Shown one piece after another: positions 8,466-17,060 of a stretch of DNA of 64,000 bases. Within the stretch, counting starts at the first letter, position 1. Each line of letters begins with the position of its first letter. This DNA is from PCC-9228 sp964477525 (lineage in GTDB: Bacteria; Cyanobacteriota; Cyanobacteriia; Cyanobacteriales; PCC-9228). The notes beneath the pieces were generated by a model. The model was not told where the DNA came from. It saw only the letters and a list, made by a program, of their open reading frames with translations, and did not search any database. The position numbers were made by a program, and so were the translations under genes. The stretch lies in the NCBI GenBank assembly GCA_964477525.1, contig CAYZHY010000004.1, forward strand, positions 21,154 to 85,153. The letters are read 5' to 3'.

Positions 8466-9560
8466 TTATAGCAGCTGCTGGTTGCCAAATGTATCTAGCA
8501 GATAAAAAAACCAATCTTCAAAGCGATCGCCTAACGCCGTCAGGGAATATTGTTCTTCCGCGACTTGCCGACAAGTGCGACGGTCGAGACGATCCAACTG
8601 TGCGATCGCAGCAATCAATTCATCAATATTATCCGGTTCCACCAGCCATCCGGTCTTGCCATCTTCGATAATTTCCGCAGGGCCACCGCGACTGTAGGAA
8701 ATCACCGGTACGCCACAGGCTAGCGCCTCAATAGCCACATTGCCAAACGCTTCCACCCAACGGGGAGTCATTAACAAAGCCTGACACTGGCGCAAATGTT
8801 GTTGCATTTTGGCAGTAGGAAAAAATCCCACATAGTCCACCGGTGCTTGGGGATATTGCTGGCAAATTCGCTGCCAGTATGCTTCGTCTTGCATTTTTCC
8901 CAACACCTTTAAGGGAATCCCCGTAGTTTGTGCCGCCGCTACCGCATCTTCCAATCCTTTTTCCGGGGAAATACGGGCAACCCATGCCATTTGCGGTTGG
9001 GGTTGTTCGCAAAACTCGTACAAACGCAAGTCAATGCCGCTACCCAAACACCAAAAGCGATCGGCATTGGGAAACGTATCGGCTTGCGATCGCGTATAAA
9101 CCCCAATCGTTCCCGGAAACTGTTCGGCAACCTTCACCATTTCCCGATCCATCGCCTCCGACAAAGACCCCATACTCACAAAATGAGCAATCGGTGCGGA
9201 AAAAAAAGGCGTGAGGTAAAAAGGCAACCAATCAAAAGCAAAATTAACAATTAAATCGTACTTCTTTTGGACCTCGCGCGCGTAGGCCCACATATTGCCC
9301 AAAACCGAATTCGGAGGAATAGAGATAGAACTGTTGTACAATTGGCTTTGAGCAGTTAGCTGCAGGTTGCCAGAAATTTGAGCAATGGGAATATCTTCCA
9401 TTTGCGACCCTTGCGGGGCCACCACCGTCACGGTATGTCCCCGCTGGCGCATTTCCATTGCTATATTGTATATGGTGAGTTCCACCCCACCTCCCAAACC
9501 AGAACCTAAAGCACCAACTGGTGTTGAAAGAAACAAAAGTTTCAAGGATCTTCCCTTCAA
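8466..9560 (-). CDS. GT4-family glycosyltransferase, possibly a pterin glucosyltransferase
   Basis: The 364-residue protein has the GT-B fold of family GT4: an N-terminal LFLSTPVGALGSGLGGGVEL loop, and in the C-terminal half the donor-binding segment RWVEAFGNVAIEALACGVPVI with the EX7E motif, then RGGPAEIIEDGKTGWLV. Such enzymes transfer a nucleotide-activated sugar. The N-terminal glycine-rich loop recalls cyanobacterial UDP-glucose:tetrahydrobiopterin glucosyltransferases (BGluT/PgtA), but this is recognition by eye and the acceptor is uncertain. It is followed closely by the LD-carboxypeptidase gene. Confidence 0.85.
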   Translation of the reverse strand: MKGRSLKLLFLSTPVGALGSGLGGGVELTIYNIAMEMRQRGHTVTVVAPQGSQMEDIPIAQISGNLQLTAQSQLYNSSISIPPNSVLGNMWAYAREVQKKYDLIVNFAFDWLPFYLTPFFSAPIAHFVSMGSLSEAMDREMVKVAEQFPGTIGVYTRSQADTFPNADRFWCLGSGIDLRLYEFCEQPQPQMAWVARISPEKGLEDAVAAAQTTGIPLKVLGKMQDEAYWQRICQQYPQAPVDYVGFFPTAKMQQHLRQCQALLMTPRWVEAFGNVAIEALACGVPVISYSRGGPAEIIEDGKTGWLVEPDNIDELIAAIAQLDRLDRRTCRQVAEEQYSLTALGDRFEDWFFYLLDTFGNQQLL

Positions 9561-9668
9561 CTGCGATCGGCTTCAAATCTTCTAGCATACTATACTTTGG
9601 TGCTTTGGTCATGATATAGTTGAATTTAGTAGCCTGAAAAATCTCGCGCCTGCCACGGCAGTTGGCTC

Positions 9669-9702
9669 AAAAAAAAAGGATGTAGGAACAGTTCCCACAT
9701 CC
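9669..9702 (-). terminator. Rho-independent terminator of the small heat-shock gene
   Basis: An inverted repeat, GGATGT plus GGAA against TTCC plus ACATCC with loop CAG, spans 9678-9702. On the minus strand it is followed by a run of nine T residues (A tract at 9669-9677 on the plus strand). It lies about 100 bp downstream of the Hsp20 stop. Confidence 0.75.
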
Positions 9703-9804
9703 TAAAAAACCGTTGTCTAATTATCTAAGTTTCCCGAAAGGAGAATCCCTCCAGTTCGCTCTATTGTTAGAGTTCCCAACTTCAAAAAGTCGGTAACTTC
9801 GCAG

Positions 9805-10254
9805 CTACGATTTGATGTCCACTTTCACGACTTTATTTTTCTCTTCTTCTGCCTTGGGTAGGTTCAAATGCAGAATACCATCTTTGTAGTTGGCTTCTAC
9901 ATTGTTGTTTTGGATTCGGCAAGGTAAGGGAATGACCCGTTGGAACTTACCGTAGTAGAATTCGCTGCGATGGATACCACCTTCTTCACTTTTGTTTTCT
10001 GACTTCCGTTCGCCGCTGATGGAAACCGATTCTGCACCCGCTTGAATGTCCAAATTGTTGGGGTCAATTCCCGGAATTTCCAGTTTTAGCTGAACGGCAT
10101 CGGAGGTTTCGTGGAGTTCGGCTGCTGGAGAGAAAGTATAATTCTTGGAACGGGAACGTCGTTCGAGTGCTGGGAATGTATCGAACAGTTGGTTAACTTC
10201 TTGTTGTAGGTTGTCAATGTCGCGGAACGGATCCCAACGTGTTAGTTGTACCAT
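9805..10254 (-). CDS. hspA: Small heat shock protein, Hsp20/alpha-crystallin family
   Basis: An ATP-independent chaperone that holds unfolding proteins and, in cyanobacteria, also protects thylakoid membranes and phycobilisomes. The 149-residue protein has a short N-terminal arm (LTRWDPFRDIDNLQQEVNQLF), an alpha-crystallin domain from about residue 40 (AAELHETSDAVQLKLEIPGI), the conserved GILHLNLPKAEE motif near the end, and a short charged tail. The ATG at 10254 is chosen because AGGAGG lies 9 bp upstream; an ATG at 10260 leaves only 3 bp. A terminator follows at 9669-9702, so the gene is probably monocistronic. Confidence 0.93.
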   Translation of the reverse strand: MVQLTRWDPFRDIDNLQQEVNQLFDTFPALERRSRSKNYTFSPAAELHETSDAVQLKLEIPGIDPNNLDIQAGAESVSISGERKSENKSEEGGIHRSEFYYGKFQRVIPLPCRIQNNNVEANYKDGILHLNLPKAEEEKNKVVKVDIKS

Positions 10255-10471
10255 ATCCATCACCCTCCTTTTGCTTGTTGGTTTCATCGGTTGTCTCTAA
10301 CCTTTGCTTTATTTTTAATATAAAAAATTTCCACAAAAAGAGGGGTTCGGTTCTTTTCCAAATAGCGATCGCAATTCCCACACCTTCAATGGAGGGTGCC
10401 AGCAACACCACATTTTCCATGCTATCTTGCGATCGCCTGCCACCTGTTCGATCCTATCCCTACCAGTCAAT

Positions 10472-11848
10472 ATGAGTATTTGCCAAAACATCTTTATATG
10501 GAAGCGGTGTGTATTAGCTATAGGAGTGAGTTTAGCCATCGCTGGCTGTCAGCCATCTGTTGAGGAAACGGCCGTCGATCCAGCCACACCTACAACCACC
10601 GATACCACCTCAGACAATTCTACGCCAACCCCTACTGTTGTACCAGAAAAAGCGATCGCCACCCAACCCATTTCCCCAGACCCCATTCGCATCCGCGTCG
10701 CCAACCTGCCAGAACCTTTCCACAGCCAAAGCGCCTCCAAACCGCCGCAAATTGCCAATATTCCCGACAATCCTACCCTCAACCTACCGCCAGGCTTTCA
10801 AGTAAACGTCTTTGCCGACAACCTCAACCAACCCCGTTGGCTAGCCTTAACCCCCACTGGCGACGTTCTGGTTACCGAAACCCCAGAAAATCGCATTCGC
10901 CTGCTGCAAGATGAAAACGGCGATGGCGTAGCCGATAACTCCCGCATTTTCGCCAGCGAAGACAACGGCTTGTACATTCCCTTTGGCATGGCTTTTGCGC
11001 AAGGGTCTTTTTGGGTAGGAAATACCAATGCTGTCTTGCGTTTTCCCTATTCAGCCGGTCAAAAACAGTTGCAAGGGGTTGGTAAGAAAATCGCCGATTT
11101 GCCAGGGGAAGGCTACCGGCAACACTGGACCCGCAACGTCGTGGTTTCCCCAGACAATCAACAATTATATGTGAGTGTCGGTTCCCGTTCCAATGTCAGT
11201 CCGGAGGAACCACCCCGCGCCTCGGTTTTGCAAATGAATTTAGATGGCAGTTCCCGTCAGGTTTTTGCCTCTGGTTTGCGCAATCCCGTAGGAATGGATT
11301 TTCATCCTACCACTGAAGAACTGTACGTTACTGTCAACGAACGGGATGGCTTGGGAGATGATTTGGTTCCCGACTATTTAACCAGGATTCGCCAAGGAGA
11401 GTTTTACGGCTGGCCGTACGCTTATTTTAAACCTTCCTTGTTGGATCCCCGCCGTACGAATAACGGTACCAGCGAACGTCCGGATTTGGTCAAACAAACA
11501 AAAATGCCTGATGTGCTGTTTGCGTCTCACTCGGCAGCTTTGGGATTGGTGTTTTATCGGGGAGAACAGTTTCCCCAAAAATACCATGAAGGCGCATTTG
11601 TGGCTTTTCGCGGTTCTTGGAATCGCGATCGCGCGGCTGGTTACAAACTTGTATTTGTTCCTTTTAACGAAAATGGTCGTCCTCAAGGCTACTACGAAAA
11701 CTTCCTTACCGGCTTTGTTTTAGATCCCGCAGTTCCCAGAACTTGGGGAAGACCGGTAGGATTGCTGGAACTCCCCGACGGCAGTTTGCTATTTACCGAA
11801 GAAGCCAACAATCGCATCTATCGCATTTCCTACGATGGCAGCGAATAA
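10472..11848 (+). CDS. PQQ-dependent sugar dehydrogenase (sorbosone dehydrogenase-like) lipoprotein
   Basis: The 458-residue protein starts with a lipoprotein signal whose lipobox reads AIAGC, then a Pro/Thr/Ser-rich linker of about 80 residues, then a beta-propeller of the glucose/sorbosone dehydrogenase type (LPPGFQVNVFADNLNQPRWLALTPTGDVLV, SGLRNPVGMDFHPTTEELYVTVNERDGLGDD, FRGSWNRDRAAGYKLV). Family members are membrane-anchored or periplasmic oxidoreductases, often needing PQQ; whether this organism makes PQQ cannot be seen here. A longer frame from 10427 exists, but the ATG at 10472 puts the hydrophobic segment in normal position. The stop overlaps the next gene by 14 bp, suggesting translational coupling. 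Confidence 0.87.
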   Translation: MSICQNIFIWKRCVLAIGVSLAIAGCQPSVEETAVDPATPTTTDTTSDNSTPTPTVVPEKAIATQPISPDPIRIRVANLPEPFHSQSASKPPQIANIPDNPTLNLPPGFQVNVFADNLNQPRWLALTPTGDVLVTETPENRIRLLQDENGDGVADNSRIFASEDNGLYIPFGMAFAQGSFWVGNTNAVLRFPYSAGQKQLQGVGKKIADLPGEGYRQHWTRNVVVSPDNQQLYVSVGSRSNVSPEEPPRASVLQMNLDGSSRQVFASGLRNPVGMDFHPTTEELYVTVNERDGLGDDLVPDYLTRIRQGEFYGWPYAYFKPSLLDPRRTNNGTSERPDLVKQTKMPDVLFASHSAALGLVFYRGEQFPQKYHEGAFVAFRGSWNRDRAAGYKLVFVPFNENGRPQGYYENFLTGFVLDPAVPRTWGRPVGLLELPDGSLLFTEEANNRIYRISYDGSE

Positions 11849-12674
11849 ACACACGATCGTTCTACAAACGCCGCGTTTGGACTTGCGTCAGCTACGGTGG
11901 GACGATTTGGAAGATTTCGTGGCTTTGTATGGCGACCCCGACGTCATGCGCCACATCAGCGGTACGCCATACCAACGTCAGGAAACGCAAGCTCATTTGC
12001 AACGCTATCTGGAGATGGAACAAAAGTACGGTTTTGGGTTGTGGGCCGCTATTTATCGAGACAACGGTCAGTTTATCGGTCGCTGCGGTTTGATTCCACA
12101 AGAAATTGAGGGAGTTGTGGAAGTGGAAATTGCCTACATGCTGGCGAAAGCCTATTGGCAGCGGGGATTGGCAACGGAAGCGGCCCTGGCAATTCGCAAC
12201 TACGGTTTTCAAAGGTTGGGATACAACCGCTTGATTTCGCTTATAGACCCGCAAAACCAAGCATCCATGCGTGTGGCTGCTAAAATTGGCGGGCGTTACG
12301 AACAAGAAATTTACAAATGGAACCGGCGGATTTTCTTATTTTCTATGCAAGCAAGCGATCGCTTGGGGAGGCTGCCATCTCATTCAGAAGAAATTGAAAA
12401 GCTACGGGTACAACTGTACGATAGCATCTATAGAAACTGGACCCATCGTCCTACCTTTACCCAGCAACTCAACTACGAAGTAACCCTCAACTCCGATGGT
12501 ACGATTGTGGGTTACAAACCTGTTGGTGCGTTAGCACAGAAATTTTTGCTGGAAACTCCCTTGCCGAAACTAGCCAAACTCGGCAACAACGAAAAATCTG
12601 TCACCAAATTTCAAGTATCTTTTAAACCCACCTGGACCCACAACGTCACTTCTTTGCCACGATCGAGCCAATAA
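11835..12674 (+). CDS. GNAT (RimJ-type) acetyltransferase fused to an extra C-terminal domain
   Basis: The first 180 residues form a RimJ/RimL-type GNAT domain (LQTPRLDLRQLRWDDLEDFVALYGDP, then the acetyl-CoA loop region AYWQRGLATEAALAIRNYGF and QNQASMRVAAKIGGRYE). These enzymes acetylate protein N-termini or small amines. Residues 185-279 are an additional module (LYDSIYRNWTHRPTFTQQLNYEVTL, then NSDGTIVGYKPVG, then LETPLPKLAKL) that ordinary GNAT proteins of about 180 residues lack. It has a TonB-C-terminal-like look (NW...P motif, central V..DG.I) but I cannot name it securely. The start lies inside the end of the preceding dehydrogenase gene. Confidence 0.82.
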   Translation: MAANKHTIVLQTPRLDLRQLRWDDLEDFVALYGDPDVMRHISGTPYQRQETQAHLQRYLEMEQKYGFGLWAAIYRDNGQFIGRCGLIPQEIEGVVEVEIAYMLAKAYWQRGLATEAALAIRNYGFQRLGYNRLISLIDPQNQASMRVAAKIGGRYEQEIYKWNRRIFLFSMQASDRLGRLPSHSEEIEKLRVQLYDSIYRNWTHRPTFTQQLNYEVTLNSDGTIVGYKPVGALAQKFLLETPLPKLAKLGNNEKSVTKFQVSFKPTWTHNVTSLPRSSQ

Positions 12675-12764
12675 TCGAAATTTGCTGCTTGACCCCAGAT
12701 ACAATAAAAAAGGATCGGTTCTTGAAGATCGATCCTTACTGTTTGCGCATCGCTAAAATTTCGC

Positions 12765-14051
12765 ATGAGTGTAACGCTACATAATTCCAAAACCGCACCA
12801 CGTCTAAACTTCCCGACAGTTCGCCGTTTGGACAATGGATTGACTGTCATCGCCGAACAAATTCCAGTAGAAGCCGTCAACCTCAGCTTGTGGTTGCAGG
12901 TGGGATCGGCTGTAGAACCCGATGCCATCAACGGCATGGCCCATTTTCTAGAACATATGATTTTTAAGGGAACACCACGCTTGTCTGAAGGTGACTTTGA
13001 GCGTTTTGTTGAAGAACGAGGTGCCATTACCAACGCCGCCACCAGCCAAGATTACACCCACTACTACATTACAACGGCGCCTGCTGATTTTCGCGATCTA
13101 GCACCGTTGCAAACGGACGTTCTCTTAAACGCCAGCATTCCCGATGCGGCTTTTGAATCGGAACGAAACGTAGTTCTCGAAGAAATTCGCCGTTCCCAAG
13201 ACAATCCCCAACGCCGTCTCTACCAGCAGATGGCAGAAATCGCTTTTCCTTCCTTGCCATACAAACGTCCCATTCTAGGACCGGCTGAGGTGGTTGCCAA
13301 TTTAACGCCCCAGCAAATGCGGGATTTTCACCAGCAATGGTACCAACCGCAGGCCATGACAGCAGTAGCTGTGGGCAATTTACCTGTCGAGGAGTTAATC
13401 GATACGGTGGTCGAAGGATTTTCTGGGGTAAACCGACCAGCAGCAGGTCCCACAGGCAACCAAGATTTGCCCCCAGAACCCCCTTTTTCGGACATCGAAC
13501 GTCAAGAAATGACCGATAGCAGCTTGCAGCAAGCTCGTTTGGTGATGGTTTGGCGGGTTCCGGGACTCAATCAAATTTCCCAAACCTATGCCTTGGATGT
13601 GCTGGCATCTATTTTAGGGCAAGGACGTACTTCCAGACTGGTACAAAGTTTGCGAGAACAACAGGGTTTGGTTTCTCGGATTGTGGCGGGAAATCTTAGC
13701 CATCGCCATCAGGGGATTTTTTATATTTCCGCACAGCTACCAGAGGAAAATCTGGAGATGGTGGAAGCTGAAATTAAACGGCATTTGTCTCAATTGCAGC
13801 AGGAGTTGGTTTCCCATGCGGAAATGACCCGGGTACGAACCCAAGTGGCCAATCGCTATATTTTTGGTAACGAAACGCCGAGCGATCGCGCTAATATATA
13901 CGGTTACTACCAGTCGCAGTTGGGAGATTTATCTTTGGCTTTCGACTATCCCACATGCATTCAGTCGTTGCAAGTTGAAGATTTGCAAACCGCCGCTCAA
14001 CGGTATCTTTCCTCACAAGCTTATGGTATGGTAATTTTGCGTCCTGCTTAA
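12765..14051 (+). CDS. M16 family zinc metalloprotease (processing-peptidase-like)
   Basis: The 428-residue protein has the inverted zinc-binding motif HFLEH at residues 60-64 (His60, Glu63, His64) and the downstream acidic segment ERNVVLEEIRRSQDNPQRRL that supplies the third ligand, as in pitrilysin and mitochondrial processing peptidase beta. It ends in the usual catalytically inactive second M16 half. It is therefore predicted to be an active peptidase that degrades or processes peptides. A GATC-containing hairpin (12710-12737) lies just upstream. Many cyanobacteria carry two adjacent M16 genes; only one is present here. Confidence 0.92.
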   Translation: MSVTLHNSKTAPRLNFPTVRRLDNGLTVIAEQIPVEAVNLSLWLQVGSAVEPDAINGMAHFLEHMIFKGTPRLSEGDFERFVEERGAITNAATSQDYTHYYITTAPADFRDLAPLQTDVLLNASIPDAAFESERNVVLEEIRRSQDNPQRRLYQQMAEIAFPSLPYKRPILGPAEVVANLTPQQMRDFHQQWYQPQAMTAVAVGNLPVEELIDTVVEGFSGVNRPAAGPTGNQDLPPEPPFSDIERQEMTDSSLQQARLVMVWRVPGLNQISQTYALDVLASILGQGRTSRLVQSLREQQGLVSRIVAGNLSHRHQGIFYISAQLPEENLEMVEAEIKRHLSQLQQELVSHAEMTRVRTQVANRYIFGNETPSDRANIYGYYQSQLGDLSLAFDYPTCIQSLQVEDLQTAAQRYLSSQAYGMVILRPA

Positions 14052-14141
14052 ATCGGCAGCGATGGGCGATCGCTGAAGGGAAATTGGCAGGGAAGCTGTT
14101 TGTACAAAATGCGATCGCCCGTTTTTGTGTTTGCTTGATTG

Positions 14142-14510
14142 ATGGAACTATTGGGTATGCGGTGGATGGTATTCGGAGATTCCATAAAGCCGTTAAATGT
14201 GTTGGTGGTTGCGCTAGCAGTTCTTTTTCTGGTTTGGATGGGAATCGATTTGATTTATTGGTTGTACCGTCGTTGGCAAAACCAAGGAAGTGCTAGAAAT
14301 ACACCAGATTTTTCCAAGACACTGATTCGCGAGTCGGCAGAACTTTGCGAACGATTGGCCAATTTAGACCGACAAATGTTTCAAGAGTCTTTACACGTGA
14401 AAGACTCCAACTCCTGGGAACAATTTAACGCCAAAAGAACTCGAATTCGAGAAGTCTATCGCAAAGCTTATCAACGTTTTCAACGTCGCTGCCAGCGCGA
14501 ACGAAGTTAA
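14142..14510 (+). CDS. Small single-pass membrane protein, unknown
   Basis: A 122-residue protein with one membrane segment near the N-terminus (VLVVALAVLFLVWMGIDLIYWLYRRW) and a basic, helical cytoplasmic tail rich in Arg and Glu. I do not recognise the family. Start choice is uncertain, with in-frame ATGs at 14142, 14157 and 14166; the last would begin MVFGDSIKPLN. It lies 90 bp after the M16 gene on the same strand and may be read through from it. Confidence 0.6.
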   Translation: MELLGMRWMVFGDSIKPLNVLVVALAVLFLVWMGIDLIYWLYRRWQNQGSARNTPDFSKTLIRESAELCERLANLDRQMFQESLHVKDSNSWEQFNAKRTRIREVYRKAYQRFQRRCQRERS

Positions 14511-14867
14511 GAACCAGTAATGTATCTCTGCTAACAAGTTCTCTTTATGAAATTTTTCTTAAATATACAAAAAAATACCGCTTGCCCGTATCTATAAAAA
14601 ATACAAAACTCCCCATCTATAGAAGATTGTGAAAAGCGATCGCGATCGCCAAGCAAGCAAAAACCTGAAATCCCCTGCAAATAAGGAAAACAAAGACCAA
14701 CTATCTCTTTTTCCGACCAAGCTGCCTATCCCAATTTTTGGGATAGCTACCAGCTATTGAAGGTAAAATGATTAATTGGCTGTGATTTCCATCAAACCAA
14801 GGCTAAAGATCCTTTGGTATACTGATGGGTGTTCCCTAACAAAGGATAAAAAGTAATCATTAACGCT
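14511..14867. other. Intergenic stretch with a hairpin
   Basis: There is no open frame of note. The AT-rich first half is followed by a perfect 9-bp inverted repeat CTATCCCAA/TTGGGATAG with a 3-nt loop at 14726-14746, extended by AGCTG/CAGCT at 14720-14724 and 14751-14755. A TATACT hexamer at 14818-14823 is a possible -10 element for the DUF1830 gene, but no good -35 is visible. Confidence 0.5.
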
Positions 14868-15158
14868 ATGACTCAGATTTTAGACTCTCTTTCCGTCGAA
14901 CCGGAACGAAAGATTCTTTGCGGTTACAAAAACCAAACCGATAGCGTTCAAATCGTTCGGATTGCCAACGTTCCCGAATGGTATTTTGAACGGGTAGTGT
15001 TTCCTGGGGAATTTCTCATGTTTCATTCCCTACCAGAAGCTAGTTTAGAAATTCACAGTAATTCTACTGCTAGTGCTGTCCTCAGCGATCGCATTCCTTG
15101 CAAAAAACTAGAAATCGCTGAGGAAGGTAGCCAACAGGAGGCTGCCAGCTTAAACTAA
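14868..15158 (+). CDS. DUF1830 domain protein
   Basis: A 96-residue protein with the DUF1830 core: ILCGYKNQTDSVQIVRIANVPEWYFERVVFPGEFLMF. The family is restricted mainly to cyanobacteria and has no assigned function. No signal or membrane segment is present, so it is probably soluble and cytoplasmic. The C-terminal 20 residues are polar and variable. It has its own upstream region of 350 bp and is followed by a structured inverted repeat (15247-15320). Confidence 0.82.
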   Translation: MTQILDSLSVEPERKILCGYKNQTDSVQIVRIANVPEWYFERVVFPGEFLMFHSLPEASLEIHSNSTASAVLSDRIPCKKLEIAEEGSQQEAASLN

Positions 15159-15246
15159 ACGATTTCCTACAAGGAAACTGGCAGATTTTTGGTAGTAGGC
15201 TTGATGGATAAACAGGAAATTGTCGATAGTCTAGTAAATCGAACAA

Positions 15247-15320
15247 GTATGTATGCTTACCGCAAACAAAACTTAAACTCCTAGCAAAAGTTTTGTCGTT
15301 GATATTGCTAGCATACATAC
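15247..15320. repeat. Nested inverted repeat
   Basis: Outer arms GTATGTATGCT (15247-15257) and AGCATACATAC (15310-15320) are perfect 11-bp complements. Inside them, CAAAACTT (15267-15274) and AAGTTTTG (15288-15295) form a second 8-bp stem. There is no T run directly after it, so it is not a standard terminator. Function is unknown; it could be a structured RNA end or a small mobile repeat. Confidence 0.55.
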
Positions 15321-15345
15321 AGCGCTATCGCGATCGCTTTTTTTC

Positions 15346-15807
15346 ATGGAGCCTACTTTACCGCAAAATTGCTACCTACGTCCGGCCAATGCTGGCGATA
15401 TTGCCAGCATTTTTAAGTTGGTTTTGCTGGCCAAACTAGACCCGACCCAAATTCGCTGGCAGCAATTTTGGGTCATCGAACATCAAAACACCATCATTGC
15501 TTGCGGCCAGCTGCGAAACTTTACCAACGCACAGGAATTGGGAAGTGTTGTTGTGGCCCCCCAATGGCGCCATCGCGGTTTGGGAACCTATCTTTGCCAG
15601 CATTTAATCCAGCAAGCCACCCAATCCCTCTATTTAGAATGTTTGGGCAAACAGCTAGCCACATTTTACAGAAAATTAGGATTTTTGCCAGTGGCTTGGT
15701 CGGAACTGCCCCCCTCTTTAAAAGTTAAATTTGGTTTGTCGGTTCTGGGAAGGCAAGTACTAAAAATCCCAGTAGAAATCATGAAATATGCACCACCAAC
15801 TTCCTAG
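15346..15807 (+). CDS. GNAT family N-acetyltransferase
   Basis: The 153-residue protein is a compact GNAT domain. It has the acetyl-CoA pyrophosphate-binding loop QWRHRGLGTYLCQHLI and a C-terminal LGKQLATFYRKLGFLPV typical of the beta6-beta7 region. The substrate cannot be predicted. It begins with ATG at 15346, preceded by a HIP1 site and a T-rich stretch, and is transcribed away from the DUF1830 gene on the same strand. Confidence 0.85.
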   Translation: MEPTLPQNCYLRPANAGDIASIFKLVLLAKLDPTQIRWQQFWVIEHQNTIIACGQLRNFTNAQELGSVVVAPQWRHRGLGTYLCQHLIQQATQSLYLECLGKQLATFYRKLGFLPVAWSELPPSLKVKFGLSVLGRQVLKIPVEIMKYAPPTS

Positions 15808-15934
15808 AAACCATTCTGTTTCTCCATCATCTTTCGTAATATAGCTACAGAATCAATGTTGGCTAGCATTTTTTCATTGGAACCTGAGACAATATAGCCA
15901 CAACCATATCTAATCTATTGAGGGAGAGCGAACT

Positions 15935-16885
15935 ATGTGGGGTAGGTGGGTTTTTGGCATTGGTAGCATCACCGCTATTTCCGTGGTTCCAACTTTAGTA
16001 TCTCCACAAATAGCGATCGCCGAACGTCAAACAGATTATACACCAGGAGAATTTCGATCGGCTTTATACGGCTTGGGATACAACATTCCCCAAGTAGGGG
16101 AAACGTTAAACGACCCCATGACCCAACAAGCCATTCGTAGCTTTCAACGCCAGTACCAACTTCCCGTAGATGGTAAAGCCAATCCTCGCACCCAAGACAA
16201 GCTAGCCGAGATAATTACGAACCTACAACAAAATTTAAATACCGTCCTGCAACCAGAACAGTTGCTACCAGAAAATCAATTTTACGGACCGCTAACCGAA
16301 GACCTGGTACGGGAGTTTCAACGACAGTTCAACTTGCCAGTGACCGGAATGGCCACCCCAGAAGTGCGGAATTTGCTAACCGAACAAGCTTCTCAAAGGG
16401 AATCTCGCAACAATCGTACAAGGACGCGCATGGTCGGTAGCAACACCGCCGAAGCCAGACAAGCCTCTGCATCTAGTGAAGTTTTGTACGAAAGCGTAGA
16501 ACAATTTCGCCAAGTTTTGATTGGTTTGGGGTACGATATTCCCGAACGGGGACCGTTAGACGACGCAGCGACCCAAAGGGCCATTCGGAACTTTCAGCAA
16601 GAATACGACTTGAACGTCACCGGAACGGCCAATCCAGCAACCCAACGCAAAGCCGCAGAAGTCATCAAAAACCTGCAAAACAATTTAAATTTGGTCGTCG
16701 ATCCGCAGCCGCCGCTGCCACTCAGTCAATTTTATACCGAACAAGTGGAAGCAGCTGTGACTCAATTTCAGCAGCAACAAAACAACCTAGCAACCACAGG
16801 AATTGCTACCTTACAGGTGCGCAAACAGTTGGATAATTTAGCCAGAAGCTGTTCTCGAAACCGAACCTGTCCGGGAAATAGATAG
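15935..16885 (+). CDS. Exported protein with repeated peptidoglycan-binding (PG_binding_1) domains
   Basis: The 316-residue protein has a signal peptide (about residues 1-29, ending AIA), then four related PG_binding_1-like units. The clearest are DPMTQQAIRSFQRQYQLPVDG, LTEDLVREFQRQFNLPVTG and DAATQRAIRNFQQEYDLNVTG. Such modules bind the cell wall; no catalytic domain is attached, so it is likely a wall-binding periplasmic protein. The two halves (about residues 35-150 and 185-300) are internally duplicated relative to each other, separated by a basic Ser/Arg linker. ATG start with GGGAGAG upstream. Confidence 0.85.
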   Translation: MWGRWVFGIGSITAISVVPTLVSPQIAIAERQTDYTPGEFRSALYGLGYNIPQVGETLNDPMTQQAIRSFQRQYQLPVDGKANPRTQDKLAEIITNLQQNLNTVLQPEQLLPENQFYGPLTEDLVREFQRQFNLPVTGMATPEVRNLLTEQASQRESRNNRTRTRMVGSNTAEARQASASSEVLYESVEQFRQVLIGLGYDIPERGPLDDAATQRAIRNFQQEYDLNVTGTANPATQRKAAEVIKNLQNNLNLVVDPQPPLPLSQFYTEQVEAAVTQFQQQQNNLATTGIATLQVRKQLDNLARSCSRNRTCPGNR

Positions 16886-17060
16886 GCAGTGGTGTGGAAT
16901 GTTCGCTGCTGCCTTGGCGGTATGGCAAGAATCGTTTCTTGGGATTGTTCCAGCAACCACAGACAGTAAGCATTTATACTTTTTTTGCTTAAAAATCTCA
17001 AAAAATGGGAGAAATCAAATTAGAATCGATGGGAGATTGTCGTTCGGTGAGCAAAGAACT

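Noticed and set aside
10427..10472. Longer start for the sorbosone-dehydrogenase-like lipoprotein
   Set aside because: It would place 15 extra polar residues before the lipoprotein signal; the ATG at 10472 gives a normal signal.
12710..12737. Terminator between the GNAT fusion gene and the M16 peptidase gene
   Set aside because: The 8-bp GATC-containing stem has its A/T tract on the wrong side for the plus-strand genes, so it was not listed as a terminator.
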